Part shown: one piece after another, positions 15,000-26,262 of the stretch
How the letters are laid out: each line of letters starts with the position of its first letter
Position numbering within the stretch: position 1 is the stretch's first letter
Assembly (NCBI RefSeq): GCF_016793285.1
Contig: NZ_JAEUMO010000213.1
Span: 1-33,327 of the forward strand
Reading direction: 5' to 3'
DNA length: 33,327 nucleotides
From: Phenylobacterium sp.
GTDB lineage: Bacteria > Pseudomonadota > Alphaproteobacteria > Caulobacterales > Caulobacteraceae
Translations under genes and position numbers: made by a program
Notes under the pieces: model-generated
The model's input: only the letters and a program-made list of their open reading frames with translations
Databases searched by the model: none
Told to the model about the DNA's origin: nothing

Positions 15000-17228
15000 T
15001 CACCTCTGTTCCGCGGATACGGCCGCGGCCGGGGGGTTCGTTGCACGGGCGGCGGGCGCAGCCGGCAGCCGCAGGATGGCGAGCGCCCCCTGCTCCGTCC
15101 GCGCATCGGCCAGCTCCAGTTCGCCGCCGTGGTCTTCCAGAATCCGCTTCACGATCGCGAGGCCGAGGCCGGTGCCCTTCTCGCGGGTCGTCACATAGGG
15201 CTCGGTCAGCCGGTCGCGATCCTTGGCGGGCAGGCCGACGCCGTTGTCTTCCACCTCGATGGCGACGGAGGCGCCCTCCACCACCAGCCGCGCGGTGATC
15301 TTCCCCTTGAGCCTGGGGGTGCGCGCGCGGCGTCCCTCGATGGCCTCCGCGGCGTTCTTCAGGACGTTCGTCAGCGCCTGGGCGATCATCCGGCCGTCCG
15401 CATAGAGCATCGCGTCTGCGGTGGGGTCCTCCAGGACGACCTCGACGTCGGGACTGCTCACGCGCTGAGCGAAGACGGCGGCGCGCAGCAGTTCGGCGGC
15501 CTCCAGCTTCGCGAACTTCGGCGCCGGCATCCGGGCGAAGGCCGAGAATTCGTCGACCATCCGGCCGATGTCGCCCACCTGGCGCACGATCGTGTCGGTG
15601 CAGCGGTCGAACGTCTCGAGTTCGGTCTCCGCGATGTCCTTGCGGTACTTGCGGCGCAGGCGCTCGGCGCTGAGCTGGATGGGCGTCAGCGGGTTCTTGA
15701 TCTCGTGGGCGATGCGCCGCGCCACGTCGCGCCAGGCGGCGTTGCGCTGGGCGGCCACCAGGCGGGTCACATCGTCGAAGGTCAGCACCAGGCCGCCCTC
15801 GCTCTGGCTGGCGCGCACGCGCAGACGGCGCTGGTCGCGCCCGCGGGCGATGTCGATCTCCTCCTCGGCCTCGCCGGAACGGCCGGCGGCGGCGAGCTGG
15901 GCAAACTCCGGCGCCACGTCGGAGAGGCGGCGTCCGCGGCCATGGTCGCCGGGCAGCGCCAGGAGCACCGCGGCCTGACGGTTGGCGACCGAGATGCGGC
16001 CTTCAGGATCGAGGCCGATGACGCCGGCGCTGACTTCGGCGAGCACGGTCTCGATGAACTGCCGTCGCTCCTCGGCTTCCTCGCCGGCGCGCCTCAGCGC
16101 CTCCTGCTGAGCCTGAAGATCGTGCGTCATGCTATTGAATGCGCGGGACAATACGGCGATCTCGTCCGGATCGGACTCGGCGTCGACGCGGGCGGAGAGG
16201 TCGCCGCCCGCGACGCGGCCCGCCGCCTGCACGAGCCGCGCGATGGGCGCCGAGATGGCGTTGGCCGCCGCCAGACCCAGCCACACCGCGCCCACCAGCA
16301 CCAGCATGGCGGTCTCGGCGTAGCTGAGCGCGAAGACGGTCTGGATGCGGGTGCGGTTCCGGGCCACATCGCGGTAGGACGCGAGCTCGCTCTCGGACTC
16401 GCGCATGTAGCCCATGATCCCCGGCTTCAGGGGCCGGGTCACATACAGGTAGACGTCGCCGAACGAGCGCAGCTTGTAGACGCCGCGCATCACGCCGGTG
16501 TCGAAGTTGGGGATGTAGATTTCCCCCTCGTCGGCCGCCTCGTAGGCGGCCTTGGACGGCAGGACGTAGGGCGGCGCCCCCGACGCCTCGGCCCGCGCCA
16601 GGATGCGGCCCTGCCGATCGACGAGATAGGCTGCGGGGAAGGCATGGAACGATGCCAGCGCCTCGAGGTAGTTGCCGGCGCTCTCCGGCTTGGCGACCAG
16701 GTTCTCGGCCTCGCGGTTGAGGTCGGCCGCCATCGGGGTCACATGGTCCCGGATGTATCCGGTCTGCTCGTCGAGGTAGGACTGGAAGACGGTCGCGGAG
16801 TTCTCCACCACGGTCTGCACCCGCTGGGCGAACCACTTCTCGACGCCGCCCGACACCACCAGGCCGTAGAACACCAGCACGACCGCGGCCGGAACCAGCG
16901 CGGCGACCGCGAAGAGGCCGACGAAGCGGACATGCAGGCGCGCGCCGGCGTCCGACGAGCGGGCGTCCAGCAGCGCGAAGACGCGCGCGCCGACCGAGAC
17001 CAGCAGGAACAGGATCAGGAACAGGTTCAGGACGAGAACCGTGAGGATCGCGCCGCTCGCCGGCCCCAGCGGGCCCTTCTCCGGTGGGGAGGCCGTCAGC
17101 AGGATGGCGATGAACGTCAGCACGGCCGCCAGCCCGTAGCCGACGCCCAGGGCCAACCGCGACTGCAGGACGCTCCGGATGCGGTTCAGCAGCGGGTGCT
17201 GGAACGCGGGATGAGCAAGCAACGCCAT
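15000..17228 (-). CDS. ntrY: Membrane sensor histidine kinase NtrY
   Basis: This 742-residue kinase has transmembrane segments at about 26-45, 61-82, 100-124 and 300-322, with a periplasmic sensor region between the last two. A HAMP linker follows (about 323-376), then PAS (about 385-490, AGVIGLDPEGRISVANRQA). The HisKA box [13 protein letters not shown] contains the phospho-acceptor H508, and the ATPase domain has N627, DNGVGL (661-666) and GTGLGL (685-690). It phosphorylates NtrX and controls nitrogen, redox or envelope functions in alphaproteobacteria. No clear ribosome-binding site precedes the ATG at 17228. Confidence 0.95.
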   Translation of the reverse strand: MALLAHPAFQHPLLNRIRSVLQSRLALGVGYGLAAVLTFIAILLTASPPEKGPLGPASGAILTVLVLNLFLILFLLVSVGARVFALLDARSSDAGARLHVRFVGLFAVAALVPAAVVLVFYGLVVSGGVEKWFAQRVQTVVENSATVFQSYLDEQTGYIRDHVTPMAADLNREAENLVAKPESAGNYLEALASFHAFPAAYLVDRQGRILARAEASGAPPYVLPSKAAYEAADEGEIYIPNFDTGVMRGVYKLRSFGDVYLYVTRPLKPGIMGYMRESESELASYRDVARNRTRIQTVFALSYAETAMLVLVGAVWLGLAAANAISAPIARLVQAAGRVAGGDLSARVDAESDPDEIAVLSRAFNSMTHDLQAQQEALRRAGEEAEERRQFIETVLAEVSAGVIGLDPEGRISVANRQAAVLLALPGDHGRGRRLSDVAPEFAQLAAAGRSGEAEEEIDIARGRDQRRLRVRASQSEGGLVLTFDDVTRLVAAQRNAAWRDVARRIAHEIKNPLTPIQLSAERLRRKYRKDIAETELETFDRCTDTIVRQVGDIGRMVDEFSAFARMPAPKFAKLEAAELLRAAVFAQRVSSPDVEVVLEDPTADAMLYADGRMIAQALTNVLKNAAEAIEGRRARTPRLKGKITARLVVEGASVAIEVEDNGVGLPAKDRDRLTEPYVTTREKGTGLGLAIVKRILEDHGGELELADARTEQGALAILRLPAAPAARATNPPAAAVSAEQR

Positions 17229-17374
17229 CGGCGGGGGAGCCTAGGGGCCTGTGCCTCGAAATCAACACCTATGTTGCGCGCGCGCACGGCGCAGCCTGCG
17301 GCTTGACGTCCCCCACGTGCGCGGGTGTGGTGCCGCGCGCCGCATCGCCCGGCTGCCAACCTCCTGAGTTCCCC

Positions 17375-18615
17375 TTGAGTTTCCGCCTTCCGTTCCTCCG
17401 CCCGCGCACCCCTCCGGCGCAACTGAACGCCGCCTCGACGGCGGAGACGGCGCGGACCCAGGGCGTGATCCAGGTCGACTACGAGGCCACGGTGCAAGGT
17501 GGCGGCGCGGCGGTCTTGGAGGTGTTCGTCGGCGATTCGGCCGCGCCGGCGCTCACCAAGCCGCTCCTCCTCGACGACTCGCGGCCCCACCGCGCCTGGT
17601 TCGGCCTGCACGGTCACCTGCTGCCGGACGGTCCGGCGAAGCTGCGCCTGCGGCTGCGGGTGAACGATGCGGTCGCGGCGCGCCGCGAACTCACCGTGCA
17701 GGTTCGCAACACCGGTGGGCTCGCAGACTGGGTCCGGGCGCGGCTGCTGGCCCGCGGCACGCCGCTGGTGTTGGACGGTCCCTGCGACAGCACGCTCTAC
17801 GACTACGCCGATCCGTCGGCGACGGCCTGGTTCGACCGCGGACCGGAGGCGATCGAGGCGCACCTGGCCGAACTCGTGGCGTCGGGCGCCGCCGGGGCGG
17901 AAGAGGCCGCTGCGCTCCGCCACTTCGCGGCCAACGGCTACGTGACGCTGCCGCAGGCTGTCGCGCCTGAGCATCTGGACCGCCTCAACGCCGCCCTCGA
18001 CGACGCCGTGAAGCGCGGCGTGCAGGGCTACGCCTGGGGCTCCAGCGAGCGGCTCAAGAACCTGCACCAGGACTATCCGGCGATCCGCGACCTCTGGACC
18101 CACCCGAGGGTGATGCGGATGCTGGGCCTGATCTTCGGCGCCGAGGCGCGGCCCTGCCAGACGCTCAGCTACGTCTTCGGCTCCCAGCAGGAGCACCACC
18201 AGGACACGATCCACCTCACGCCCTTCCCGGCCGGCCGCATGTGCGGCGTCTGGACCGCGCTGGAGGACGTGCAGGAAGGCTCGGGCGAACTCGCGGTGTT
18301 CCCGGGCAGCCATCGCCTCCCCCGGATCTACATGGCCGGCTCTGGCGTGGCGAAGGTGACCGACGACGACTGGACGCACTTCGGCCAGGTGATCGTACCC
18401 GAGTGGACGCGGCTGATCGAGGACAACGGGCTCGGCCGGGAGATCTACCGCCCGAAGGCCGGCGATGTGCTCATCTGGCACGAGAACCTGATGCACGCCG
18501 GCTTGCCTCGCACCGACATGGCGAAGTCCCGCCGCTCGATCGTCGGCCATTACTTCGCGGAGGGCGCCATCGCCTACTACGACAGCTCAGGCATGCCCGG
18601 CACGACCCACGAGGT

Positions 18616-18619
<4 letters not shown>
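17375..18619 (+). CDS. Phytanoyl-CoA dioxygenase (PhyH)-family protein with an extra N-terminal domain
   Basis: This is an Fe(II)/2-oxoglutarate dioxygenase of about 414 residues. The C-terminal half shows the HxD iron motif in EHHQD (about H275/D277), the distal His in NLMHAGL (about H374) and the 2OG-binding Arg in KSRRS (about 386). The approximately 110-residue N-terminal part ([37 protein letters not shown]) looks like a beta-sandwich, which suggests a carbohydrate- or surface-related role (inference). Start choice is weak: I take TTG 17375, but TTG 17303 is possible and neither has a good ribosome-binding site. The gene lies alone on the + strand between ntrC and ntrY, and its stop shares CTAG with ntrC. 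Confidence 0.82.
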
Positions 18620-20033
<1,414 letters not shown>

Positions 20034-20037
<4 letters not shown>

Positions 20038-21161
20038 TCGGGAAGGTCCTGGTGATTGTCGCTCGGGGCGACGGGCAGCAGCACGCGGAAGACGGTGCGG
20101 CCGGGCTCGGATTCGAAGTCGATGAGGCCACCGTGCCCGGCCACCAGCTTGGCCACCAGCGCCAGGCCCAGACCCGCGCCAGACGGCTTGGTGGTGACGA
20201 AGGGCTGGAACAGGCTTTCGCGAATGTGCTCGGGGATGCCCGGGCCGTTGTCCTGGACGCGCACCTCGATGGGCGCGCCGCGCAGGGCCTGGCCGCGGGC
20301 CGAACGCACGCGCACGCCGTGGCGGTAGGCCGTGTGGATCGACACCTCGCCGCGGCCGTCGCCACGCGCATGGGCGGCCTCGGAAGCGTTCTTCACGAGG
20401 TTCAGGAACACCTGGATCAACTGGTCCTCGTCGCCGAGCACGGGGGGCAGCGAGGGGTCGTAGAACTCCCTCAGGCCCAGGCCGTCGGCGACACCGTTGG
20501 CGGCGAGCGCGCGGACGCGGTCCAGGATCTGGTGGATGTTGAGCGGGCTGAGCGACGGGAGCGCATCGTCCGAGAACGCCTCCATCCGGTCCACCAGGCG
20601 GCGCACGCGGTCGGTCTCGTCGACGATGAGCTGCGCCAGCGGCGCATCCTCGGCCTTGGCGCCCGACTTCAGGAGTTGCGCCGCGCCACGGATGCCCGCC
20701 AGCGGGTTCTTGATCTCGTGCGCCAGCATCCGGCCGAGTCCGACCAGCGAACGCAGCCCGGCCGCCTCGTGCGCCCCGCGCTCGGCGCCCAGACCGGCCC
20801 TCACCGACAGGGTCAGCAGCACCGAGCCGTCGCCGAGCGGCGCGGCGGCGCCGTCGGCCTCGAACGGCGGCAGGCCGAAGAGGCTGATCTGCACGCCGCG
20901 TTCGCGCACGCGACCGTCCTCTTCGATGGCGCGGTTGAGGAGCGAGACCAGCGCCGAGCCCGGCGGCAGCGCCGCCCGGAACCGGCCGCGCGCGAGGAGG
21001 CCGAGTCCCTGCCCGAACAGCGCCTCCGCTGCTTCGTTCACGGCCACCAGCGCACCGTCGGCGCTGACCACCAGCGCAGGATCGGGCGACAGTTCGAAGG
21101 CCTGGGCCCTCAGGAGGTCGAGGTCCACGCCCTTGGGCTGCAGGCGCGTCGTCCCGTTCAT
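20034..21161 (-). CDS. ntrB: Nitrogen sensor histidine kinase NtrB
   Basis: This 375-residue soluble kinase/phosphatase acts on NtrC and is normally controlled by PII proteins. An N-terminal PAS domain ([24 protein letters not shown] region, about 27-100) precedes the H-box [15 protein letters not shown], with H148. The ATPase domain has N257 (NLVKNASEA), DNGPGIP (304-310) and GAGLGLALV (328-336). There are no transmembrane segments. The gene is coupled at both ends by ATGA overlaps: its start with the dusB stop and its stop with the ntrC start. This is the conserved dusB(nifR3)-ntrB-ntrC operon. Confidence 0.95.
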
Positions 21162-22165
21162 GCCGCCAGTCTCCCGCCGGGTGAGATCCAGAGGGCTTCG
21201 AGCCCCCGTTCGACCGATCGGGCGTCCTCCAGGCGGCAGAGCGCCGCGCGCGCCTCTCGCCGGGCCCCGGGGTCCGCGGGCCAGGGGGCGTTTTCGATGT
21301 AGGCGGCGAGGTGCTTGCGGAAGATGCGCAGGCCCAGGCGCTCGCCGTAGAATGCGATGCTCTCGTCGAGGTGAGCGATCGCGATGCCGAGCCGGGCCGC
21401 CGCGTCGGGCGCCTCGAACGGCCGGCCGTCCAGCTCGGCCTCGATTTCCGCGGCGATCCAGGGGCGGCCGTAGACGCCGCGGCCGACCATCACGGCGTCT
21501 GCGCCGGACGCCTCGAGGGCGGCGCGGGCGCTGGCGCCGTCGACGATGTCGCCGTTGGCGATCACCGGGACCGAAACGGCCTCCTTCACCGCCCGGATCG
21601 CGCTCCAGTCCGCGGCGCCCTTGTAGAACTGGCAGCGGGTGCGGCCGTGGACAGTGACGGCGCTCACGCCGATCTCCTCGGCCCGGGCGGCCAGGTCGGG
21701 CGCGTTCAGCGCGCCGTGATCCCAGCCCAGGCGCATCTTCACGGTCACGGGCACATCGACCGCCTCGACGGCCGCGGCCATGAGTTCGCAGGCCAGGTCC
21801 GGCTCGCGCATCAGCGCCGAGCCGCCGTGGCCACCGGTCACCTCACGCGCCGGGCAGCCGAAGTTCAGGTCGACGATCTCGGCGCCGGCGGCCTCGGCGA
21901 GCCGCGCGCCTTCGGCCATCGCCGCGGGGTTCCGGCCGACGAGTTGCACCACCATCAGCGGCAGCCCCTCGCCGACCGCCGCGCGCCGAACGACATCGGG
22001 CCGGCCTCGCGCCAACTCGGCGCAGGCGACCATTTCGGTGGAAACGTAGGGCGCGCCCAGCCGGCTCGCGGCGCGGCGGAACGGCAGGTCCGACACGCCG
22101 GTCATCGGCGCGATCCAGGCCCGTCCTCCGACGCGAACACCGCCGATGTCGAGCGCATTGCTCAT
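21158..22165 (-). CDS. dusB: tRNA-dihydrouridine synthase DusB (NifR3)
   Basis: This 335-residue FMN-dependent TIM-barrel enzyme reduces uridine to dihydrouridine in tRNA. It shows the N-terminal [14 protein letters not shown], the catalytic Cys104 in [38 protein letters not shown] and the FMN-phosphate region [12 protein letters not shown]. It is the first gene of the ntrBC operon in many alphaproteobacteria, where it was named nifR3. The start ATG is at 22165, with a GATGGGA-type weak ribosome-binding site. It is divergent from ispDF across 100 bases. Confidence 0.95.
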   Translation of the reverse strand: MSNALDIGGVRVGGRAWIAPMTGVSDLPFRRAASRLGAPYVSTEMVACAELARGRPDVVRRAAVGEGLPLMVVQLVGRNPAAMAEGARLAEAAGAEIVDLNFGCPAREVTGGHGGSALMREPDLACELMAAAVEAVDVPVTVKMRLGWDHGALNAPDLAARAEEIGVSAVTVHGRTRCQFYKGAADWSAIRAVKEAVSVPVIANGDIVDGASARAALEASGADAVMVGRGVYGRPWIAAEIEAELDGRPFEAPDAAARLGIAIAHLDESIAFYGERLGLRIFRKHLAAYIENAPWPADPGARREARAALCRLEDARSVERGLEALWISPGGRLAA

Positions 22166-22265
22166 TTTCTAATCATTCCCATCGCCCCATTTCTAGGCAC
22201 AATGCTGCGGCGCCGTAAAGCGCGAAAGCTGGAACAAATCGCCCTGGTTCCCTAAGAGCTGCGCC
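22166..22265. promoter_or_regulatory. Divergent dusB-ntrBC/ispDF control region
   Basis: This 100-base gap contains both start regions and is visibly more AT-rich than the genes. On the minus strand TTTACG and CTAGAA, separated by about 17 bases, could drive dusB-ntrBC, but the fit is weak. A GGCAC...TGC string on the + strand resembles a sigma-54 promoter only with wrong spacing (see rejected items). Confidence 0.4.
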
Positions 22266-23411
22266 ATGAGTTTCTCTGCCGTCGTCGTCGCAGCCGGTGA
22301 AGGTCTCCGCGCAGGACCGGGTGAACCCAAGGCCTGGCGCCTGCTGGGCGGACGTCCGATCGTGCGCTGGTCCGTCGAAGGCCTGCTGGCTGCCGGCGCG
22401 CGCGACGTCGTGGTCGTGGTGGCCCGCGACCGCCTCGCAGCCGCCGACGACGCCCTGGCCGGCCTTCGGGGCTGGAAGGCGGTGACGGGTGGCAGGACGC
22501 GGGCCGAGTCCGTGCAGGCCGGCCTGGCCGCAACCTCGGCGAAGAGCGCCCAGCCGGTGCTGATCCACGACGCCGCCCGCCCGTTCGTCGCCCGAGCCCA
22601 CGTCGAGCGCCTGCTGGCCGCTCTGGAGCTGGCCGACGGCGCGATCCCCACCCTGCCCATCCCCGACACCCTGAAGCGCGGCGAAGGCCTCGTGGACGGG
22701 ACCGTCTCCCGCGACGGCCTCTGGCGGGCGCAGACCCCGCAGGCGTTCCGGTCGGGCAAGCTGAAGGCCGCCTACCGCCGCTGGCCGGCCGGCGAGGAGC
22801 CCACGGACGACGCGTCGGTCATGGAACGCGCCGGCGGGCACGTCGCGATGGTGCCGGGCGACCCGATGCTGATGAAGCTCACCTACCCCGAGGACTTCAT
22901 GCTGGCCGAGCAGCTCAGCGCCGGCCGCCGGATCGTGCGCATGGGCCAGGGCATCGACGCGCACCGGTTCGGTCCGGGCGACGTGGTGTGGCTGTGCGGA
23001 ATCCGCATCCAGCACGACCTCGGCCTCATCGGCCACTCCGACGCCGACTGCGGCCTGCACGCCCTGACCGACGCGGTCCTGGGCGCCATCGCAGACGGCG
23101 ACATCGGCGAGCACTTCCCGCCGTCCGACCCGCAGTGGAAGGGCGCCTCGTCGGACCGCTTCCTGAAGCATGCGGTCAGCCGGGTCGCGGCCAAGGGCGG
23201 ACGCATCCTGAACGCGGACGTCACGCTCATCTGCGAGCGCCCGAAGGTCAAACCACATCGCGACGCCATGCGCGCCCGCATCGCCGAGTTGCTCGAGTTG
23301 CCGGTCGACCGGGTCAGCGTGAAGGCGACCACGACCGAGGGCATGGGCTTCACCGGCCGCGAGGAAGGCCTGATGGCCCAGGCCGTGGTGGCGGTGGAAA
23401 CGCCCGTCTAG
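22266..23411 (+). CDS. ispDF: Bifunctional IspD/IspF (MEP isoprenoid pathway)
   Basis: This 381-residue fusion catalyses two non-consecutive steps of the non-mevalonate pathway. The IspD half (1-220) is the MEP cytidylyltransferase, with [12 protein letters not shown]...PK at the nucleotide site (7-22), HDAARPF at 101-107 and QTPQAF at 156-161. The IspF half (from about 224) is the cyclodiphosphate synthase, with D231 and H233 (GIDAHRF), H265 in [14 protein letters not shown] as zinc ligands, and [14 protein letters not shown] at 355-368. The fused form is standard in alphaproteobacteria. The stop shares CTAG with the convergent spermidine-synthase-like gene. Confidence 0.97.
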   Translation: MSFSAVVVAAGEGLRAGPGEPKAWRLLGGRPIVRWSVEGLLAAGARDVVVVVARDRLAAADDALAGLRGWKAVTGGRTRAESVQAGLAATSAKSAQPVLIHDAARPFVARAHVERLLAALELADGAIPTLPIPDTLKRGEGLVDGTVSRDGLWRAQTPQAFRSGKLKAAYRRWPAGEEPTDDASVMERAGGHVAMVPGDPMLMKLTYPEDFMLAEQLSAGRRIVRMGQGIDAHRFGPGDVVWLCGIRIQHDLGLIGHSDADCGLHALTDAVLGAIADGDIGEHFPPSDPQWKGASSDRFLKHAVSRVAAKGGRILNADVTLICERPKVKPHRDAMRARIAELLELPVDRVSVKATTTEGMGFTGREEGLMAQAVVAVETPV

Positions 23412-25690
23412 GGCAGCCACTCGTAACGGGTCTTCAGGTTGCCGTAGAGCGCGCCGGCCAGGTTCGTGTAGTCGTCGGTCCAGGGCCGCGCCTTGAACGG
23501 GTTGGCGTCCGTCCACTTGCCCGTGGCCCGGAGGGCCGCCAGCGCCTGCGGGCTGCGGGCCACGATGACCGCGTCCTCCGACGACTCCCAGGTGCCCGCC
23601 GGGTCCTTCTCGGGCGCGCGGTACTGCTGGACCAGGGCATAACCGCCGGCCGCGCGCGCCACGGCCTGGGCCGGATTCATCAGGTCGAGGTTACGGTTGG
23701 ACAGGTGCAGGATCAGCACGCCGTCGGGCTTCAGCTTGGCGAGATAGCCCCGCACGGCCTCGACGGTCAGCAGGTGCGCGGGCACCGCGTCGGACGAGAA
23801 GGCGTCGATCAGCAGGATGTCGAAACTGGCCGGCGGCTGTCTGGCTACGGTCAGGCGCGCGTCGCCGATCACGTACTCGATCAGGCTCTTCGCGCAGAGG
23901 GTGGTGTAGGTGAAGTTGGCCGCATCGTTCGAGACGCGCACCACCAGGGGGTCGATCTCGAAGAACGTCAGGTCGTCGCCGGGACGGACGTAGGCCGCCA
24001 CCGATCCGGTGCCCAGGCCCACCGCGCCGATGCGCAGGCGCGGGCTGGCGGCCTGCTTGCCCGTGAACACCTGCCCGATGGGCGTGTTCGGCGTGTAGTA
24101 GACCATCGGTCGGCACATGTAGCGCGGGTCCTGCGACTGGGCGCCGTGCAGCGTGGTGCCGTGGGCCAGCATCTTCACGTGGCCGATCGACGGGACCCAG
24201 GTCTGCGAGAGCTTCAGGACGCCGAAGAAGCTGCGCCAGCTCTGCCGGGTGTCGGTGCGGTCCGCGGCGGTCTCGGCGGCGTAGGAGAGGATCGCGACGA
24301 TTGCGAACATGAACAGCGCATGGCGACGCACCATGAAGGCCGCGATCACCGCCAGCGCCAGCAACGCCTTCATGCCCATGTCGAACAATTCGGCCGGATC
24401 GAAGCGGCCGATGAAGGCGTCGGTCGTCAGATGATTGGTCGCGAAGGTGACGGCGACGGGCGTCAGGATCGCCGCGACGACGCCCACCACGAACATGGTC
24501 CACGTCCAGGTCGGGATCCGCCGCAGGTCGCCCCACGGCCGCGCCAGGCACGAGAGCGCCAGCACGATCGGGTATTCCCAGACGTCGTTGAAGATCGCCG
24601 GCGCTGCGAAGGCGTTGAACGCCCCGCCGACCACGCCGCCCAGCGACAGGCAGAGGTAAAACTCCGTCAGGTGGGCGGGATCGGGACGCCGGGCCACCAG
24701 CCGCTGATGGCACATCAGCGCCGTCAGGAAGAATGCGGCAAGGTGGACGACCAGCAGGACCGCGAAGAAGGTTGACTTGAACGGCAGCGCCGCCACGCAG
24801 ACCGCCAGCGCCGCGGCTTGCAGCGTCAGGGTGAGCGCCGGCGGGATGGCCGGCTTGTCCTGGAAGGCGATGATGAAGGTCGTCAGGTACAGCGCGAGCG
24901 GCAGCACCCAGAGGAACGGAGCCGAGGCGACGTCGGTCGTGATGTAGGTGGTGACGCCCAGCATCAGGCTGGACGGGATGGCCGCCAGCGCGACCCAGGC
25001 GGCCCGTTCGCCCCAGGTCGGCGCGGGCGTCGCGGCCCTGGCCTCTCGCACCGCCGCGGCGCGCGTGCGCGAGACCAGGATCGCCAGCGTCGCGATGATC
25101 ACGACGAAGAGGCCGTAGCCCGCGCTCCACCCCAGCCGCTGGCCGACGAGGCTGAAGGCGGGCTCCACCACGACGGGATAGGCCAGCAACGCGATCAGGC
25201 TGCCGAGGTTCGACGCAGCGTAGAGGACGTAGGGCTCTTTGCCCTCGGCCGCGCCGATGGTGCGGGCGTGCCAGGCCTGGACGAGCGGGGCGGTCGCCGA
25301 GAGGATCGCGAACGGCGCGCCGATGGAAAGGGTGAGCACCGCCAGCAGCCACAGGTTCGGGTGATCCGACGACGGAGGCCCCGCCAAGGCGTTGACCCGG
25401 AGCGGCAGCGCCGCCGCGGCGACCGCCAGCATGGTCACGTGGACGACCGCCTGGCCCCGCAAGGACGGGATGCGTTGCAGCACGTGGGCGTAGAAATAGC
25501 CGGCGAGCAGCGCGAGCTGGAAGAACGCCTGCGACGTGTTCCAGACCGAAGGGCTCCCGCCCAGCAGCGGCAGCACCAGCTTGGCCACCATCGGCTGCAC
25601 GAGGAACACCAGTGTGGCGCTGGAGAAGACCGTCAGCGCGAAGAGCGCCGCTGGAGCCTGGCGGGACGGAGACGCGCCGAGCGTGGTCAT
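23408..25690 (-). CDS. Fused multi-pass membrane / spermidine synthase-like protein
   Basis: This 760-residue protein has an N-terminal membrane part of about 12 hydrophobic segments (to about residue 470). It is followed by the family marker HGTTLHG (510-516) and a methyltransferase-fold domain resembling spermidine synthase: GAVGLGTGS (555-563), E578 in FEIDP, GDARLT (609-614) and [12 protein letters not shown] (627-637). True polyamine synthesis is unproven for this class because some active-site residues differ. The gene is convergent with ispDF (shared CTAG) and divergent from the CinA gene. The ATG at 25690 has only a weak AAGG upstream. It interrupts the expected ispDF-cinA neighbourhood. 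Confidence 0.88.
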   Translation of the reverse strand: MTTLGASPSRQAPAALFALTVFSSATLVFLVQPMVAKLVLPLLGGSPSVWNTSQAFFQLALLAGYFYAHVLQRIPSLRGQAVVHVTMLAVAAAALPLRVNALAGPPSSDHPNLWLLAVLTLSIGAPFAILSATAPLVQAWHARTIGAAEGKEPYVLYAASNLGSLIALLAYPVVVEPAFSLVGQRLGWSAGYGLFVVIIATLAILVSRTRAAAVREARAATPAPTWGERAAWVALAAIPSSLMLGVTTYITTDVASAPFLWVLPLALYLTTFIIAFQDKPAIPPALTLTLQAAALAVCVAALPFKSTFFAVLLVVHLAAFFLTALMCHQRLVARRPDPAHLTEFYLCLSLGGVVGGAFNAFAAPAIFNDVWEYPIVLALSCLARPWGDLRRIPTWTWTMFVVGVVAAILTPVAVTFATNHLTTDAFIGRFDPAELFDMGMKALLALAVIAAFMVRRHALFMFAIVAILSYAAETAADRTDTRQSWRSFFGVLKLSQTWVPSIGHVKMLAHGTTLHGAQSQDPRYMCRPMVYYTPNTPIGQVFTGKQAASPRLRIGAVGLGTGSVAAYVRPGDDLTFFEIDPLVVRVSNDAANFTYTTLCAKSLIEYVIGDARLTVARQPPASFDILLIDAFSSDAVPAHLLTVEAVRGYLAKLKPDGVLILHLSNRNLDLMNPAQAVARAAGGYALVQQYRAPEKDPAGTWESSEDAVIVARSPQALAALRATGKWTDANPFKARPWTDDYTNLAGALYGNLKTRYEWLP

Positions 25691-25770
25691 GGATCTCGAA
25701 TCGCCTTGAACGGGAGGGCGGCTCGATGCTCTGTGCTGAGGGCCGCGCGGTAAAGGGGACGAAGACGCCG

Positions 25771-26262
25771 ATGTTCAACCTGGAGATCGTCACCCTCGCC
25801 CGCCTGCTGATCGACGAGTGTCGCGAACGGTCCCTGCGGATCGTGACGGCCGAGAGCTGCACCGGCGGTCTGGTGGCGGGCGCCATCTGCTCGGTCGCCG
25901 GCTCGTCCGACGTCTTCGAACGTGGCTTCGTCACCTATTCCAACCGCGCCAAGCAGGAACTTCTGGGCGTGCCCGGCGACCTGATCGCGGACCTGGGCGC
26001 CGTCTCCGAGCCGGTGGCGCGGATGATGGCCGAGGGCGCCCTCGAAGCGTCGAACGCCCACCTGTCGGTCGCGATCACCGGCGTCGCCGGCCCCGGCGGC
26101 GGCACCCGCCTCAAGCCCGTCGGCACGGTCCATATCGCCACGGCGCGCACCAACCAGCGCCTGATGCACGAGGAGCACTTCTTCGAGGAGGACACCCGCG
26201 AAGGCGTTCAACTCGCTGCGGTCCAGGCGGCCCTGCAGATGATGCGAGACCGGCTCGTTTGA
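25771..26262 (+). CDS. CinA-family nicotinamide-nucleotide amidohydrolase (PncC-type)
   Basis: This 163-residue single-domain CinA C-terminal protein deamidates NMN to nicotinate mononucleotide in the PncC class. It shows VTAESCTGGLVAG (active Ser29 in AESC), SSDVFERGFVTYSN and AITGVAGPGGGT. The ATG at 25771 gives the usual distance to AESCTGG. An in-frame ATG at 25726 has the better ribosome-binding site (GGGAGGG, 7-base spacing) and would add 15 residues, so the real start may be there. The stop overlaps the TTG of the permease gene, so the two are co-translated. Confidence 0.9.
   Translation: MFNLEIVTLARLLIDECRERSLRIVTAESCTGGLVAGAICSVAGSSDVFERGFVTYSNRAKQELLGVPGDLIADLGAVSEPVARMMAEGALEASNAHLSVAITGVAGPGGGTRLKPVGTVHIATARTNQRLMHEEHFFEEDTREGVQLAAVQAALQMMRDRLV

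Noticed and set aside
13542-17306. Very long + strand open frame (1254 codons) opposite ntrY and ntrX
   Set aside because: It is antisense to two well-conserved regulators and its sequence has no domain pattern; it arises from GC-rich codon bias.
22190-22215. Possible sigma-54 promoter (GGCAC...TGC) in the dusB/ispDF gap
   Set aside because: The GG and GC elements are nine bases apart instead of ten and the flanks do not fit, and NtrC and NtrX here lack GAFTGA.
23691-25934. Second long minus-strand frame (747 codons) over the spermidine-synthase-like gene
   Set aside because: It is Arg/Gly-rich with no domain signal; the 760-residue frame has the known motifs.
25818-26258. N-terminal extension of the APC permease
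   Set aside because: This part is an out-of-frame reading of the CinA gene; the permease fold begins after the TTG at 26259.
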